Below, piece by piece: positions 8,334 to 17,407 of a stretch of DNA of 64,000 bases. The translations under genes and the position numbers were made by a program. Numbering within the stretch: position 1 is the stretch's first letter; every line of letters begins with the position of its first letter. Origin of the DNA: Deferribacteres bacterium (GTDB lineage Bacteria; Chrysiogenota; Deferribacteres; Deferribacterales; Geovibrionaceae); assembly GCA_023395255.1 (NCBI GenBank), contig JAEWZN010000011.1, positions 278,859 through 342,858 of the forward strand. The letters run 5' to 3'. Under the pieces are notes generated by a model that ran no database searches, was not told the DNA's origin, and saw nothing but the letters and a program-made list of their open reading frames with translations.

Positions 8334-8980
8334 GGCTGGAGCCCTATTTCCAGAGTTTTTGCGCCGTTTTTTACTTTGATGAATGATACCGAAGCTCCGC
8401 TGTAGCCGTATTCATAAACAACTTCACCAAGGCTGATGCTTCTGATCATCATATCGCTCCACGCCTCTATCTCCGCATACGGCTTGCGGAAAATGTAGCC
8501 GTTTTCCGTCAGAGTCATATCATACGATTCGTCAGGTAAAGCGTAGGGGAACCGGAGTCCGAGGATCAGACCATCCAGTCCGCGGTTTTTCATGAAAAGC
8601 CTTATCTTCTCGCTGCTTTCCACGCCCTTTTCATATGCCTTTACATCGCCGAACCTGTATGTGATGTCGTAGATCACCCTTGAAAAAGCGCCGAGTATTT
8701 TCATATCGAACTCATCGGTGCATTTTTTGTCCAGAAGCGCGCGGAAGCGCACATCCTCATCCGTTGCAGTGTCGATATATATCACGGATATACGCCCTTT
8801 GTAAGCGCAGGTCTGCCTGTTTTTTGAGGCGATTTCAGTGAGAACGGTATTTTTGTCCTGAATAAGAAAGTAATGCTTCGGCGCGCATGACACGCCGGAC
8901 GCAATTATAAGAACAATAGCGGAGAACAGCCTTACTGACCGGAGAAAAAGGGGGTTTCTATTTACCTTTGAGAATATCAT
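8330..8980 (-). CDS. Lipoprotein in the lolB position, candidate LolB-like protein
   Basis: Starting at the ATG at 8980 (the TTG one codon earlier is less likely) the product has 216 residues. The N-terminus is a hydrophobic signal ending ASGVSCAP, with Cys as probable lipidation site, although the -3 position is not the usual Leu. The mature part contains YKGRISVIYIDTATDEDVRF and then alternating hydrophobic stretches (MKILGAFSRVIYDITYRFG), compatible with the half-barrel of LolA/LolB-type proteins. It lies between a TPR gene and ispE-prs-pth, exactly where lolB sits in Pseudomonas-type genomes. I do not recognise it by sequence; the assignment is from context and general pattern. Confidence 0.55.
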   Translation of the reverse strand: MIFSKVNRNPLFLRSVRLFSAIVLIIASGVSCAPKHYFLIQDKNTVLTEIASKNRQTCAYKGRISVIYIDTATDEDVRFRALLDKKCTDEFDMKILGAFSRVIYDITYRFGDVKAYEKGVESSEKIRLFMKNRGLDGLILGLRFPYALPDESYDMTLTENGYIFRKPYAEIEAWSDMMIRSISLGEVVYEYGYSGASVSFIKVKNGAKTLEIGLQP

Positions 8981-10550
8981 CAACCGATTTGTTAATCTCC
9001 AGCCTGTCCAGAATAGCCTTCATATGGTCGCGGATCTCTTTTTCGTCAGGCGCTTTTCTGAGGGCACGTATCTGGTAGCCGTAAGCTTCCTCATACTTTT
9101 CAAACCTGTAGAGCACCCACGCCATGCTGTCAAGATAAGCGGGATTTTCGGGGTCCTTCGCCAGTGCGCTTTCTATAAGCGTGTAGGCTTCGTCAAGCTT
9201 TATGCTCAGATCGGCGTAGGTGTAACCAAGAAAGTTCATCAGGGACGGATTGCCGGGATTAAGCTCAAGAGCATCCTTAAGCACTTCGAAACATTCGTCA
9301 TATTTCTTCTGCTTCTCAAGCACAAGGGCAAAATCTATCACCAGTTCAACGGAGGAGGGGTTCTCCTCATAACCTTTTCTCAGCACTTCATATGCCTTTG
9401 AGAGGGTTCCCTTCTCTTTATAAAGCGCCCCTGTGATGCGGTAATAGTCAACATCGCGCAGGTCGGCGGGAATTTTTGTTATAACCTTAATGCCTTCATC
9501 GTACTTCTTATCCTTGAGGCTGATAAAGCCGATGCGCTTTCTTGCCTCAACATAATCAGGGCGTACTGCTATAGCCTTGCGGTAATACTTCTCCGCATCG
9601 GCAAACTTGTTCTCCATCTCGCTTATCACGCCCATGGAGTAAAAAACCTGAACATCGTTCGGAGCAAGTTCCGCAACCTGTTTGAAGTACACAAGGGCGT
9701 TTTTATAGTCGTCCGTGGAGTAGTAGATTCCGGCTATCTGCCTGAGAACATAGATTTTCTCACGTCCTTCAACCTTAGAGAGAATACGTTTAAAGATCTC
9801 AAGCGCCTTTGTGCTGTTGTCGGCGCGTTTGTAGATCTCAGCCAGTTTCAGGTCGGAGAGAACGAAATCAGGACGTTTTTCAGAGAGGATGGAAAGGTAT
9901 TTCACTGCCTTTTCATAGTCTTCCCTTTCTATATGTATCTCGGCGAGCCTTGCTGCCGCACCGAGGTCTTCATCAAGTTCATATGCTTTCAGATAGTCCC
10001 TTTCGGCTTCTGCCAGCATTCCTTTGTTTCTGTACAGGTTTCCCCTTTCCACAAGAACCCTTGCAGAAGGTTCCTTAATAATAAGCTCATCAAGGATCCG
10101 CATGAGGTTTGCCTCATCGTTCAGGATCTTGTAGAGATCAGCCATGAGATAGAGATATTTTATATCCCTTTCCTCTTTCAGAGCATCGGCAGCAAAAATT
10201 TCAGCCATGCCTGCGTCCCTGTAGTGGAAAAGGTAAAGCTGCGCCATGGAGAAGTTAAGTTCAGCATCACCCGGAAAAACTCCCAGACCTTCGCTGAGCC
10301 TGTGTCGGGCGGTTTCGTACATTTGAAGTTTTATGTAAAGCTCAGAGAGTTTTATATAGATGTATGGGTCGTTTGCAGGTTTCTTGATTGTTTCAAGGAG
10401 AGAGGTCGCAGTGTCCAGATCGCCGTCATCAGCGGCATACAGCGCCTCAATGTAAACAGAGTCAACCTCTGCCTGTTCAAGGGCAGAGGCTGACTGATTT
10501 GCAAATGTTAATGTGAGTAAGAGAGTCAGCGGAATGAGAAAGCTTCTCAT
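8958..10550 (-). CDS. Exported tetratricopeptide-repeat protein
   Basis: A 530-residue protein with an N-terminal signal peptide ([23 protein letters not shown]) followed by roughly a dozen TPR units, for example [40 protein letters not shown] and [20 protein letters not shown]. The order and length resemble the large TPR protein that precedes lolB in Pseudomonas. It probably works as a periplasmic or lipid-anchored scaffold; no catalytic domain is visible. The ATG overlaps the accC stop (ATGA), and its end overlaps the lipoprotein start by 23 bases, so the three are coupled. Confidence 0.85.
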   Translation of the reverse strand: MRSFLIPLTLLLTLTFANQSASALEQAEVDSVYIEALYAADDGDLDTATSLLETIKKPANDPYIYIKLSELYIKLQMYETARHRLSEGLGVFPGDAELNFSMAQLYLFHYRDAGMAEIFAADALKEERDIKYLYLMADLYKILNDEANLMRILDELIIKEPSARVLVERGNLYRNKGMLAEAERDYLKAYELDEDLGAAARLAEIHIEREDYEKAVKYLSILSEKRPDFVLSDLKLAEIYKRADNSTKALEIFKRILSKVEGREKIYVLRQIAGIYYSTDDYKNALVYFKQVAELAPNDVQVFYSMGVISEMENKFADAEKYYRKAIAVRPDYVEARKRIGFISLKDKKYDEGIKVITKIPADLRDVDYYRITGALYKEKGTLSKAYEVLRKGYEENPSSVELVIDFALVLEKQKKYDECFEVLKDALELNPGNPSLMNFLGYTYADLSIKLDEAYTLIESALAKDPENPAYLDSMAWVLYRFEKYEEAYGYQIRALRKAPDEKEIRDHMKAILDRLEINKSVDDILKGK

Positions 10551-11884
10551 CCGAAATACTTCTCTATGAAGGCGGTTGTTATATCGCCTTTGATGAATGC
10601 GTGGTGCTCCAGTATGCGCTCATGCAGGGGGATTGTGCTCTTTATGCCGTCTATGACGTACTCGCCGAGAGCCCTTCTCATCCTTGCTATGGCCATATCC
10701 CTTGTTTTACCGAAGGTTATGAGCTTCGCTATCATTGAATCGTAATAGGGAAGAACAGTGTAGCCCTGATAGCAGTTTGAATCCACCCTCACTCCGAAAC
10801 CGCCGGGGACAATATATCCGTCGATCTTTCCGGGGCAGGGGCGGAAAGTTTCGGGGTCTTCCGCATTAATCCTACACTCTATGGCATGACCTATGATTTT
10901 GATGTCTTCCTGCTTTATGGTGAGCGGTTCACCCGCAGCTATCCTCAGCTGAAGCACAACGAGATCATAGCCGGTGATCATCTCTGTCACGGGGTGCTCA
11001 ACCTGAATTCTGGTGTTCATCTCCATAAAGTAGAAGTTTTCATTATCATCCACAAGGTATTCAATGGTTCCTGCATTCTCATAGCCGAGCGATTCAATGG
11101 CGGCTACTGAAATCTCACCCATTTTGTTCCTTGTGGCTTCGCTGATGGCTGAGCTGGGAGCTTCCTCCAGAAGTTTCTGGTGGCGTCTCTGGATGGAGCA
11201 TTCGCGCTCAAAAAAGTGAAGACCTTTGCCCTTGCCGTCACCGAAGACCTGAATCTCGATGTGGCGGGGGTTTTCTATAAATTTCTCGATGTAAATTTCA
11301 TCCGAATTGAAAGCGTTAAGGCTCTCTGAGCGGGCAAGCTGAAAGCTGTTGAGGAAGCTCATTTCATTGAGCGCAACCCTCATCCCCTTTCCTCCGCCGC
11401 CTGCGGAAGCCTTGATCATCACGGGGAAGCCGATGGCTTTTGCTATCTTAAGCGCCTCATCAGCGGAAGCCACGGGGCCGTCGCTGCCGGGAACAGTGGG
11501 AACGCCGAAGCCTTTCATAACGTCCTTGGCACGGGATTTATTGCCCATAAGGTCAATATGCTCCGCTTTAGGGCCAATGAACTTGAACCCGCATTCCTCA
11601 CAGATTTTTGCAAAGCTGGCATTTTCCGCCATGAAGCCGTAGCCGGGGTGAATTGCGTCCACATTGGCTATTTCGGCGGCGGCTATGATGCTTTTGATGT
11701 CGAGATAGCTTTTTGACGACTGGTACGGCCCTATGCAGACCGCCTCATCGGCAAAAGCGACATGAAGGGATTCCTTATCCGCCTCGGAGTAAACGGCAAC
11801 AGTCTTGATGCCAAGCTCCTTGCAGGCGCGCAGAACCCTCAGCGCGATTTCACCTCTGTTAGCTACTAAAACCTTTTCAAACAT
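10547..11884 (-). CDS. accC: Acetyl-CoA carboxylase, biotin carboxylase subunit
   Basis: The 445-residue length and sequence are typical. It begins [20 protein letters not shown] and has the ATP-grasp glycine loop [22 protein letters not shown], the catalytic stretch [16 protein letters not shown] (with M for L in [10 protein letters not shown]) and [10 protein letters not shown]. It carboxylates biotin on AccB with bicarbonate and ATP, the first step of malonyl-CoA formation. It sits 9 bases after accB; accA and accD are not in the window. Confidence 0.97.
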   Translation of the reverse strand: MFEKVLVANRGEIALRVLRACKELGIKTVAVYSEADKESLHVAFADEAVCIGPYQSSKSYLDIKSIIAAAEIANVDAIHPGYGFMAENASFAKICEECGFKFIGPKAEHIDLMGNKSRAKDVMKGFGVPTVPGSDGPVASADEALKIAKAIGFPVMIKASAGGGGKGMRVALNEMSFLNSFQLARSESLNAFNSDEIYIEKFIENPRHIEIQVFGDGKGKGLHFFERECSIQRRHQKLLEEAPSSAISEATRNKMGEISVAAIESLGYENAGTIEYLVDDNENFYFMEMNTRIQVEHPVTEMITGYDLVVLQLRIAAGEPLTIKQEDIKIIGHAIECRINAEDPETFRPCPGKIDGYIVPGGFGVRVDSNCYQGYTVLPYYDSMIAKLITFGKTRDMAIARMRRALGEYVIDGIKSTIPLHERILEHHAFIKGDITTAFIEKYFG

Positions 11885-11893
11885 TGCCTTATC

Positions 11894-12367
11894 CTAAAGT
11901 GGCTCTGCGATGAAGATTACTTCGCCGTATTCAACAGGTTTAGCGTTCTGTCCGACTTTACGCACTATTTTGCAGTCGAACTCAGCTTCAATCTCGTTCA
12001 TGATTTTCATAGCTTCAACTATGCAGAGAGTCTGACCCTTTTTAACAGTGTCCCCCTCTCTTACAAAAGCCTCTGCTCCGGGTGAGGGAGCTTCGTAGAA
12101 TGTGCCCACTATGGGTGTTTTTATCTCAACCTGGTTGCCTTTCAGTCCGGAATCCTTGCCTTCCGCTGCGGGTGCGGGAGCAGCAGGTGCTGCTGCCACT
12201 GCGGCGGGAGCAGGTGCATATGCGGCTGCGGGAGCGGCTGCAAATACAGGTGTATCGTCTTTTTTAGAGATGTAAATTCTTTCCCCGTTTTCTGTTTCGT
12301 ATTCAAATTCTTTAATTTCCGACTTGTCAATGAAGCGTATCAGTTCCCTGATGTCTTTAAGTTCCAA
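11894..12367 (-). CDS. accB: Acetyl-CoA carboxylase, biotin carboxyl carrier protein
   Basis: The 157-residue protein has an N-terminal helix (ELKDIRELIRFIDKSEIKEF), an Ala/Pro-rich flexible linker (about residues 42-70) and a C-terminal biotinyl domain with EAMKIMNE; Lys121 is the biotin attachment site. The start is TTG at 12367. This is convincing because GGAGGA lies 5 bases upstream and the family N-terminus begins right there. The ribosome site overlaps the efp stop codon, tying accB translation to efp. Confidence 0.95.
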   Translation of the reverse strand: MELKDIRELIRFIDKSEIKEFEYETENGERIYISKKDDTPVFAAAPAAAYAPAPAAVAAAPAAPAPAAEGKDSGLKGNQVEIKTPIVGTFYEAPSPGAEAFVREGDTVKKGQTLCIVEAMKIMNEIEAEFDCKIVRKVGQNAKPVEYGEVIFIAEPL

Positions 12368-12377
12368 AGTCTTCCTC

Positions 12378-12947
12378 CTATCTGGCAGACCTTACTCTTT
12401 CCATGTAAGTGCCTGTCCTTGTATCAATTTTAAGAACGTCCCCTTCATTAATAAAAAGAGGAACCTGCACAACGCCGCCTGTGGAAACAGTGGCAGGTTT
12501 GGAGCCGCCGCTCACAGTGTCCCCTTTGAGGCCGGGGTCAGTCTGTGCAACAGGAAGTTCCACGAAGTTGGGAAGCTGCACTCCCATAGGTTTCTGGTTG
12601 AAAAGGAGCACATAAACATTGAGGTTTTCGGGCATGAAGTCCGCAAGCTCACCCACATCACCTTCGGGTACAAACACCTGTTCGTATGTTTCGTTATCCA
12701 TAAAGACGTAAGATTCGCCGTCTTTATAGAGGTACTGCATCTCTTTTTCCTCGAAGTCCGGCTGTTTTATTTTTTCGTCAGACTTGTAGGTTCTTTCTAT
12801 AACGTTGCCTGAAAGAAGGCTTTTGATCTTGGTACGGACGTTGGCTCCGCCTCTGCCCATTTTTATATGAAGATATTCGACGATAGTGTAAGGTTCACCG
12901 TCAACTTCTATTTTTGCGCCTTTCTTAAACTGGTTCGGGGTAATCAT
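12378..12947 (-). CDS. efp: Translation elongation factor P with Arg at the tip position
   Basis: EF-P (189 residues, three beta-barrel domains) relieves ribosome stalling at polyproline. The tip of domain I reads HIKMGRGGANVRTK, placing Arg at residue 32. Most bacterial EF-Ps have Lys there (modified by EpmA or as in Bacillus), whereas Arg32 EF-Ps of Pseudomonas and Neisseria are rhamnosylated by EarP. No earP or epm gene is in this window. It is cotranscribed with pepQ and accBC; the neighbouring acidic TPR protein and AccB are themselves proline-rich. Confidence 0.97.
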   Translation of the reverse strand: MITPNQFKKGAKIEVDGEPYTIVEYLHIKMGRGGANVRTKIKSLLSGNVIERTYKSDEKIKQPDFEEKEMQYLYKDGESYVFMDNETYEQVFVPEGDVGELADFMPENLNVYVLLFNQKPMGVQLPNFVELPVAQTDPGLKGDTVSGGSKPATVSTGGVVQVPLFINEGDVLKIDTRTGTYMERVRSAR

Positions 12948-12959
12948 CGGGCTTCACCT

Positions 12960-14012
12960 CTAAAGGATTTTATAAACGTAGTCTTCTAGCACAGCGGTAA
13001 GATTTTCACAACTGTTTTCACTTACAGCCATTGTGTCTTCAAGCCTTACACCGAAGCGGCCGGGAAGGTAAATACCCGGTTCAACGGTGAGCACCATGCC
13101 CTGCACGAGGACTGTCTCATCACGGAAATTGAACGAGGGCGCTTCATGTACATTTATGCCCACACCATGTCCGAGACCGTGGTTAAAATACTCTCCGTAG
13201 CCCTTTTTCTCAATGTAATCCCTTGCGGCTTTATCAACGTCCGCGCACTTTATTCCGGGGCGTATCACAGCCTTTGCGGCATCCATTGCCCCTTTGACAA
13301 TGTCGATTATCTCAAAGACAAATGGGTCGCTTCCGTCATAAACCACTCTTGTTATATCACTGCAGTAGTGAAATCTGCATCCGTAGTCCACGGTAACCGG
13401 ATCCCCTGAGTTTATGACCCGCGTGTCGGCAGTGCCGTGGGGCAGCGCGCTTCTCTCGCCGGAGGCTATTATCGTCTCGAAGCTTCTGTCCTTCGCGCCG
13501 CGTTTACGCATGTTATATTCTAAAACTGCCGCCCATTCGGTTTCGGTCATGCCGTAGCGCCACTGCGAAAGGGATTCCCTGAACGACTCCCCGGCGACCA
13601 GAAATGAACGGCTGATAAGCTCGATCTCCTGCGGTTCCTTCACGCTGCGCATGAGGCTCACAAGGTCTTTGCCGTCTATAAGCATCTCCTCCGCGCTCTC
13701 ATCCATCATGCTGTAAAGGTTCAGCGGGCACTTGGGGCTTACGGTAAGCTGACCCGTCTGTCTGGCCAGTTCGGAGAGTGATGTTCCGTAGGTTTTGACT
13801 ATGACTGCTTTTATATCGCGGCTGATTTCGGTTTTGAGCTGTTCGGCGTATCTGCCGTCGGTAAAGAAAACTGTTTTCTCCGGCGAAACAAACAGGTAGG
13901 CAGTGCTGCCCGTGAACCCGGTGAGGTAAAAAATATCCGCGGGATCTGTAAGCAGAAGATTTTTCACATCTGACTGCTTCATCAGTCCGAGAAGACGCTC
14001 TATGCGTTTCAT
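12960..14012 (-). CDS. pepQ: Xaa-Pro aminopeptidase/dipeptidase (M24B)
   Basis: A 350-residue pita-bread metallopeptidase removing residues next to proline. The creatinase-like N-domain covers about residues 1-125. The dinuclear metal ligands are visible: Asp in TVDYG, Asp in SDITR, His in HGLGHGVG, Glu in VEPGIY and Glu in RLEDT. The ATG overlaps the aroQ stop (ATGA). It sits beside efp as in many Firmicutes and delta-proteobacteria. PepQ versus PepP/YpdF naming cannot be settled by eye. Confidence 0.9.
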   Translation of the reverse strand: MKRIERLLGLMKQSDVKNLLLTDPADIFYLTGFTGSTAYLFVSPEKTVFFTDGRYAEQLKTEISRDIKAVIVKTYGTSLSELARQTGQLTVSPKCPLNLYSMMDESAEEMLIDGKDLVSLMRSVKEPQEIELISRSFLVAGESFRESLSQWRYGMTETEWAAVLEYNMRKRGAKDRSFETIIASGERSALPHGTADTRVINSGDPVTVDYGCRFHYCSDITRVVYDGSDPFVFEIIDIVKGAMDAAKAVIRPGIKCADVDKAARDYIEKKGYGEYFNHGLGHGVGINVHEAPSFNFRDETVLVQGMVLTVEPGIYLPGRFGVRLEDTMAVSENSCENLTAVLEDYVYKIL

Positions 14013-14434
14013 TTCGGCTCCGACATGAAAAACTCAAGGGCAAGAGCATAGGACATCCAGCCGAAACCGGCTATCACCCCTTTTGCTATGTCACTGAGGT
14101 ATGACTTATGCCTGAACTCCTCTCTGGCGTACACATTTGAGAGGTGAACCTCCACAAAAGGAACCTTCACCGCAAGGAGCGCGTCTCTTATTGCTATGCT
14201 GGTGTGGGTGTAGGCTCCGGCATTTATTATGATTCCGTCAAAGCCGGATGCCTGATGTATGCGGTCGATGATGGCTCCTTCATGGTTTGACTGAAAAAAT
14301 TCCAGTTCAGCCCTTCCGTCCGCTCTTTCTATGAGCTTGGTGTTTATATCTGTCAGCGTCAGCGTTCCGTAAAGCGCGCTTTCCCTTCTGCCCAGCATGT
14401 TAAGGTTAGGTCCGTTTATTATAAGCAGCTTCAT
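14009..14434 (-). CDS. aroQ: 3-dehydroquinate dehydratase, type II
   Basis: The 141-residue protein has the type II signature [15 protein letters not shown], the substrate loop [13 protein letters not shown] and the [17 protein letters not shown] segment with its conserved catalytic residues; [17 protein letters not shown] completes the site. It converts 3-dehydroquinate to 3-dehydroshikimate. It overlaps both neighbours by ATGA and lies in the same run as aroB and aroK, with an acidic TPR gene between. Confidence 0.97.
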   Translation of the reverse strand: MKLLIINGPNLNMLGRRESALYGTLTLTDINTKLIERADGRAELEFFQSNHEGAIIDRIHQASGFDGIIINAGAYTHTSIAIRDALLAVKVPFVEVHLSNVYAREEFRHKSYLSDIAKGVIAGFGWMSYALALEFFMSEPK

Positions 14435-15804
14435 TTTTCCTCCTTCGAGGGCTGTTTTCTTTTTCTGGCCTTGTTCAGGACACAGGCAAGAGTGTTCTCC
14501 AGTGTTTCCACCTGCGCCTCAATCAGCATCCTTTTGGCTTCCGCCAGCTTTTCCTGCGGCGTAAGCTGTTTAGGTTCCGGCTGAACAGGTTCAGGCTCTT
14601 CGGTTTCTTCTGGCTCAGGGGCAGGTTCCTCTTCCGGTTCAGAAACGGGTTCAGGCATCAACTGAATTTCCGGTTCCTGTTCAGGTTCCGGCTCCGATTC
14701 CGGAAGCTCTGCTGCTAACGGTTCCTCCGGTTCTGGCTCATAAACCTCGCTGAACTCTTCCTCCGGCTCCGCCGGAGTCTCCTGAGGTTCGGCAAAAGTC
14801 CCTTCCTCCATTTCTGGAAGGAAATGTTCCTCCGCTTCACTGTCCTCTATTATATCCTTTTTATAATCAGAAACTATCTCATCGCCGTAGGAAGATGACC
14901 CGAAGGACGAAAGGGCATCCCCTATGAATGACATAACTGCGTCATCCTCCGCCTTTGCTATCTCCGCGGCAAAGTCATCAAGCCCAATGGGTGCGTCAAC
15001 ATCCGCCTCTTTCCTGTCGGGCGTTTGCTCACCGATGAAATCAGAGAGAATATCGTCATCATCAAGGTTGACTATATCGCCCTGAACCTCTTTTCTCTTT
15101 ATCTCCTCATCCACACTGGCGAGAAGGTTTTCCCTGATCTCCTCTTCAAAGTCCTCCCTGCCGAAATCATCCATATCAAAGCCCTCTTCATCCTCAGTGC
15201 TTTTCTCGGAGATTTCCTGAAAGGTCTTCTCTATTTCATCCTCAGCTATTTCCTTGTCTTCGTAGGTATCGTGCGCGAGCTCAGTTCGCACCTCATCCGC
15301 AAGCTCACTCGCCATATTCTCCACAAAATCGCCGTCCCCGTCAGGCAGGTCAATGTCTCCGGCTTCCTGAAATCCGTTTTCCAGAAGGTTTTCAAGCTCT
15401 ATAATGTCCTCTTCGAGCCTTCTGTCCTCCGGCGAAATCTTATATGCCTTGCGGTAATACTCAAGTGCGCGGGGGATGTCGCTCTCGGCGCGGTATATAT
15501 CGCCCATGAGCTTGTTTGCCTTGTAGTTGAAGCGGTTTACCAGAATAACCTGCTTCAGAAGCCCTTTCGCATCCTCCACTTTCCCTTTGCCCATGTAGGC
15601 CTGAGCCATGACTGTTTTCGCTCCTAGAAACTCAGGAAAATGCTCCAACCCGTGGGCACAGTAGTATATAACATCATCATATTTATTGAGTTTCAGGAGG
15701 GCAACGGAAAGAGGCATAAACAGCTTTGAGGCCGGATCCTCCTCCAGCTTGCGGGAGAAATATTCTATGTCATTAAGATATTTGGAACGGTTTATTTCGT
15801 CCAT
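14431..15804 (-). CDS. TPR protein with long acidic Glu/Pro-rich tail, function unknown
   Basis: A 457-residue cytoplasmic-looking protein without a signal peptide. About residues 1-130 form TPR units ([40 protein letters not shown]). From about 145 to 345 it is extremely acidic (runs of D and E), and about 345-420 is a low-complexity EPEPEE-type segment. The last about 40 residues ([18 protein letters not shown] onward) are a predicted helix ending in a basic tail. It lies between aroQ and aroB with no spacing, so it is made along with shikimate enzymes, but nothing ties it to that pathway biochemically. Confidence 0.75.
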   Translation of the reverse strand: MDEINRSKYLNDIEYFSRKLEEDPASKLFMPLSVALLKLNKYDDVIYYCAHGLEHFPEFLGAKTVMAQAYMGKGKVEDAKGLLKQVILVNRFNYKANKLMGDIYRAESDIPRALEYYRKAYKISPEDRRLEEDIIELENLLENGFQEAGDIDLPDGDGDFVENMASELADEVRTELAHDTYEDKEIAEDEIEKTFQEISEKSTEDEEGFDMDDFGREDFEEEIRENLLASVDEEIKRKEVQGDIVNLDDDDILSDFIGEQTPDRKEADVDAPIGLDDFAAEIAKAEDDAVMSFIGDALSSFGSSSYGDEIVSDYKKDIIEDSEAEEHFLPEMEEGTFAEPQETPAEPEEEFSEVYEPEPEEPLAAELPESEPEPEQEPEIQLMPEPVSEPEEEPAPEPEETEEPEPVQPEPKQLTPQEKLAEAKRMLIEAQVETLENTLACVLNKARKRKQPSKEEK

Positions 15805-15805
15805 A

Positions 15806-16843
15806 TCAGCCGAAAAAGTCCTTTACCGTGTCTGTTTTTATTCCGCTCACCCATTCGCCTTTGCCTATCTCCGGTGCAAAAACCACCGTGAGCCCCTTCT
15901 TATCTGCCTTTTTATCGGCTGACAGAGCGGAGAAAAAGACCTCCGGGTCGTTTATTTTATATTCCTTTTCAAATCCATAAGCATCCAGAATCTCACCCAG
16001 ACGGCTTAAAGATGCCTCAGAGCAGTAACCCTCCCTGAGCCCGAAAAGGTTTTCCAGATACATGCCCGCAGCCACAGCGAAACCGTGCTTAACGGTGAAA
16101 CCCGAATCAGTTTCGATTGCGTGGCCGAAGGTGTGGCCGAAGTTGAGGAGCTTGCGCACACCCTGCTCCTTCTCATCCTCCTTAACCACTTCCGCCTTCA
16201 TCCGGCAGCACTCGGCTATTACATCAAGGAGCACATCGGCATTACGCTCAAGCAGTGCATCCCTCTTTTCCAGCAGCATATCAAAGAAATCACCGCTGAA
16301 AATAGCCCCGTACTTTATCACCTCGGCAATACCGTTCAGGTATTCGTCATCATCAAGGGTTCTGAGAAAATCAGTATCTATATAAACCGCCCCCGGCTGA
16401 TGGAAGGCGCCTATGTTGTTTTTTGATGTGAGAAAGTTTATCCCCGTTTTTCCGCCGACTGATGAGTCCACCATGGAAAGAAGAGTGGTGGGAACCTGAA
16501 CATAACTTATTCCGCGCATATACGCAGATGCGGCAAATCCGCCGAGATCCCCAGTTATTCCGCCGCCGACAGCAACAAGCCTGCCGTCTCTTCTGCATCC
16601 GTTATCGTGGAGAAATCCCAGCACCCTGATAAAAGATTCCATGCTTTTGTTTTTTTCTGAGGCATCCAGAACAAGAGTCCTGCGCCCCTGAAAAAGCTCC
16701 TCATAAAACGCGTAAACAGTGGAATCCGCAAGGAAGAACGCATCCTCGTAACCTGTCAGCACATCCTCTATAAAGTCTGATGACAGTTGTATATCGTATG
16801 AGTCATCCACCTGTTTTTCGAGTTCCACACGTATCTTACGCAT
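15806..16843 (-). CDS. aroB: 3-dehydroquinate synthase
   Basis: I use the ATG at 16843 (345 residues, MRKIRVELEKQVDDSY); a TTG three codons earlier is inside aroK. The NAD-binding motif GGGITGDLGGFAASAYMRGI, QVPTTLLSMVDSSVGGKTG and the metal-site segments KYGAI and LNFGHTFGHAIE are all present. The enzyme cyclises DAHP to 3-dehydroquinate. It overlaps the aroK stop by 8 bases. Confidence 0.97.
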   Translation of the reverse strand: MRKIRVELEKQVDDSYDIQLSSDFIEDVLTGYEDAFFLADSTVYAFYEELFQGRRTLVLDASEKNKSMESFIRVLGFLHDNGCRRDGRLVAVGGGITGDLGGFAASAYMRGISYVQVPTTLLSMVDSSVGGKTGINFLTSKNNIGAFHQPGAVYIDTDFLRTLDDDEYLNGIAEVIKYGAIFSGDFFDMLLEKRDALLERNADVLLDVIAECCRMKAEVVKEDEKEQGVRKLLNFGHTFGHAIETDSGFTVKHGFAVAAGMYLENLFGLREGYCSEASLSRLGEILDAYGFEKEYKINDPEVFFSALSADKKADKKGLTVVFAPEIGKGEWVSGIKTDTVKDFFG

Positions 16844-17345
16844 TTTCCACAAACCTTATTATCTCTTCCGCCGCATCCTCCGGGCTGAGCTCGGTGGTCT
16901 CGACTATATAATCCGTATTTATGTAAAACGGAGCTCTGTCATAAATAAGCCTTTTTATCTCATCCAGCGGGCTGTCCACATTAAGAAGCGGTCTGCCGCG
17001 GTCATCCTTTATTCTTTCGAAAATCTGCTCAGGGGAGGCCATAAGCGTAATCAGTTTTCCGGCAGAGCGCATTATCTCCATATTTCCTTTGGTGACAACT
17101 ATTCCGCCTCCGGTGGAAACAACAAGATTCCCCTTTCCGGTTATCTCTTTAAGGATTTCAGTCTCCATACCGCGGAAAGCATCCTCATCCAGATCATCGA
17201 AGATCTCTGCGATTGTCTTTCCCGCTCTCTTTTCCACCATAGCGTCCGTATCGCAGAACTCCATGCCCAGTCTGTCAGCAAGAAGTCTACCCACTGTGCT
17301 TTTCCCTGTTCCCATGAAACCGATTAAATATATATTTTTTTTCAT
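16836..17345 (-). CDS. aroK: Shikimate kinase
   Basis: The 169-residue P-loop kinase starts MKKNIYLIGFMGTGKSTVGR (Walker A GFMGTGKST), with the shikimate-binding FCDTDAMVEKR, FRGMETEIL and STGGGIVV motifs and the lid region KDDRGRPLL. It phosphorylates shikimate at O3. It overlaps aroB and is the first gene of the aroK-aroB-TPR-aroQ-pepQ-efp-accBC run; the short AT-rich gap upstream (17346-17407) could hold its promoter. Confidence 0.97.
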   Translation of the reverse strand: MKKNIYLIGFMGTGKSTVGRLLADRLGMEFCDTDAMVEKRAGKTIAEIFDDLDEDAFRGMETEILKEITGKGNLVVSTGGGIVVTKGNMEIMRSAGKLITLMASPEQIFERIKDDRGRPLLNVDSPLDEIKRLIYDRAPFYINTDYIVETTELSPEDAAEEIIRFVENA

Positions 17346-17407
17346 AAAGACCGCCCTCAGTTTACTTTGTACTTTATATCATTTTGAATTATTTAGCTAT
17401 ATTTGAC

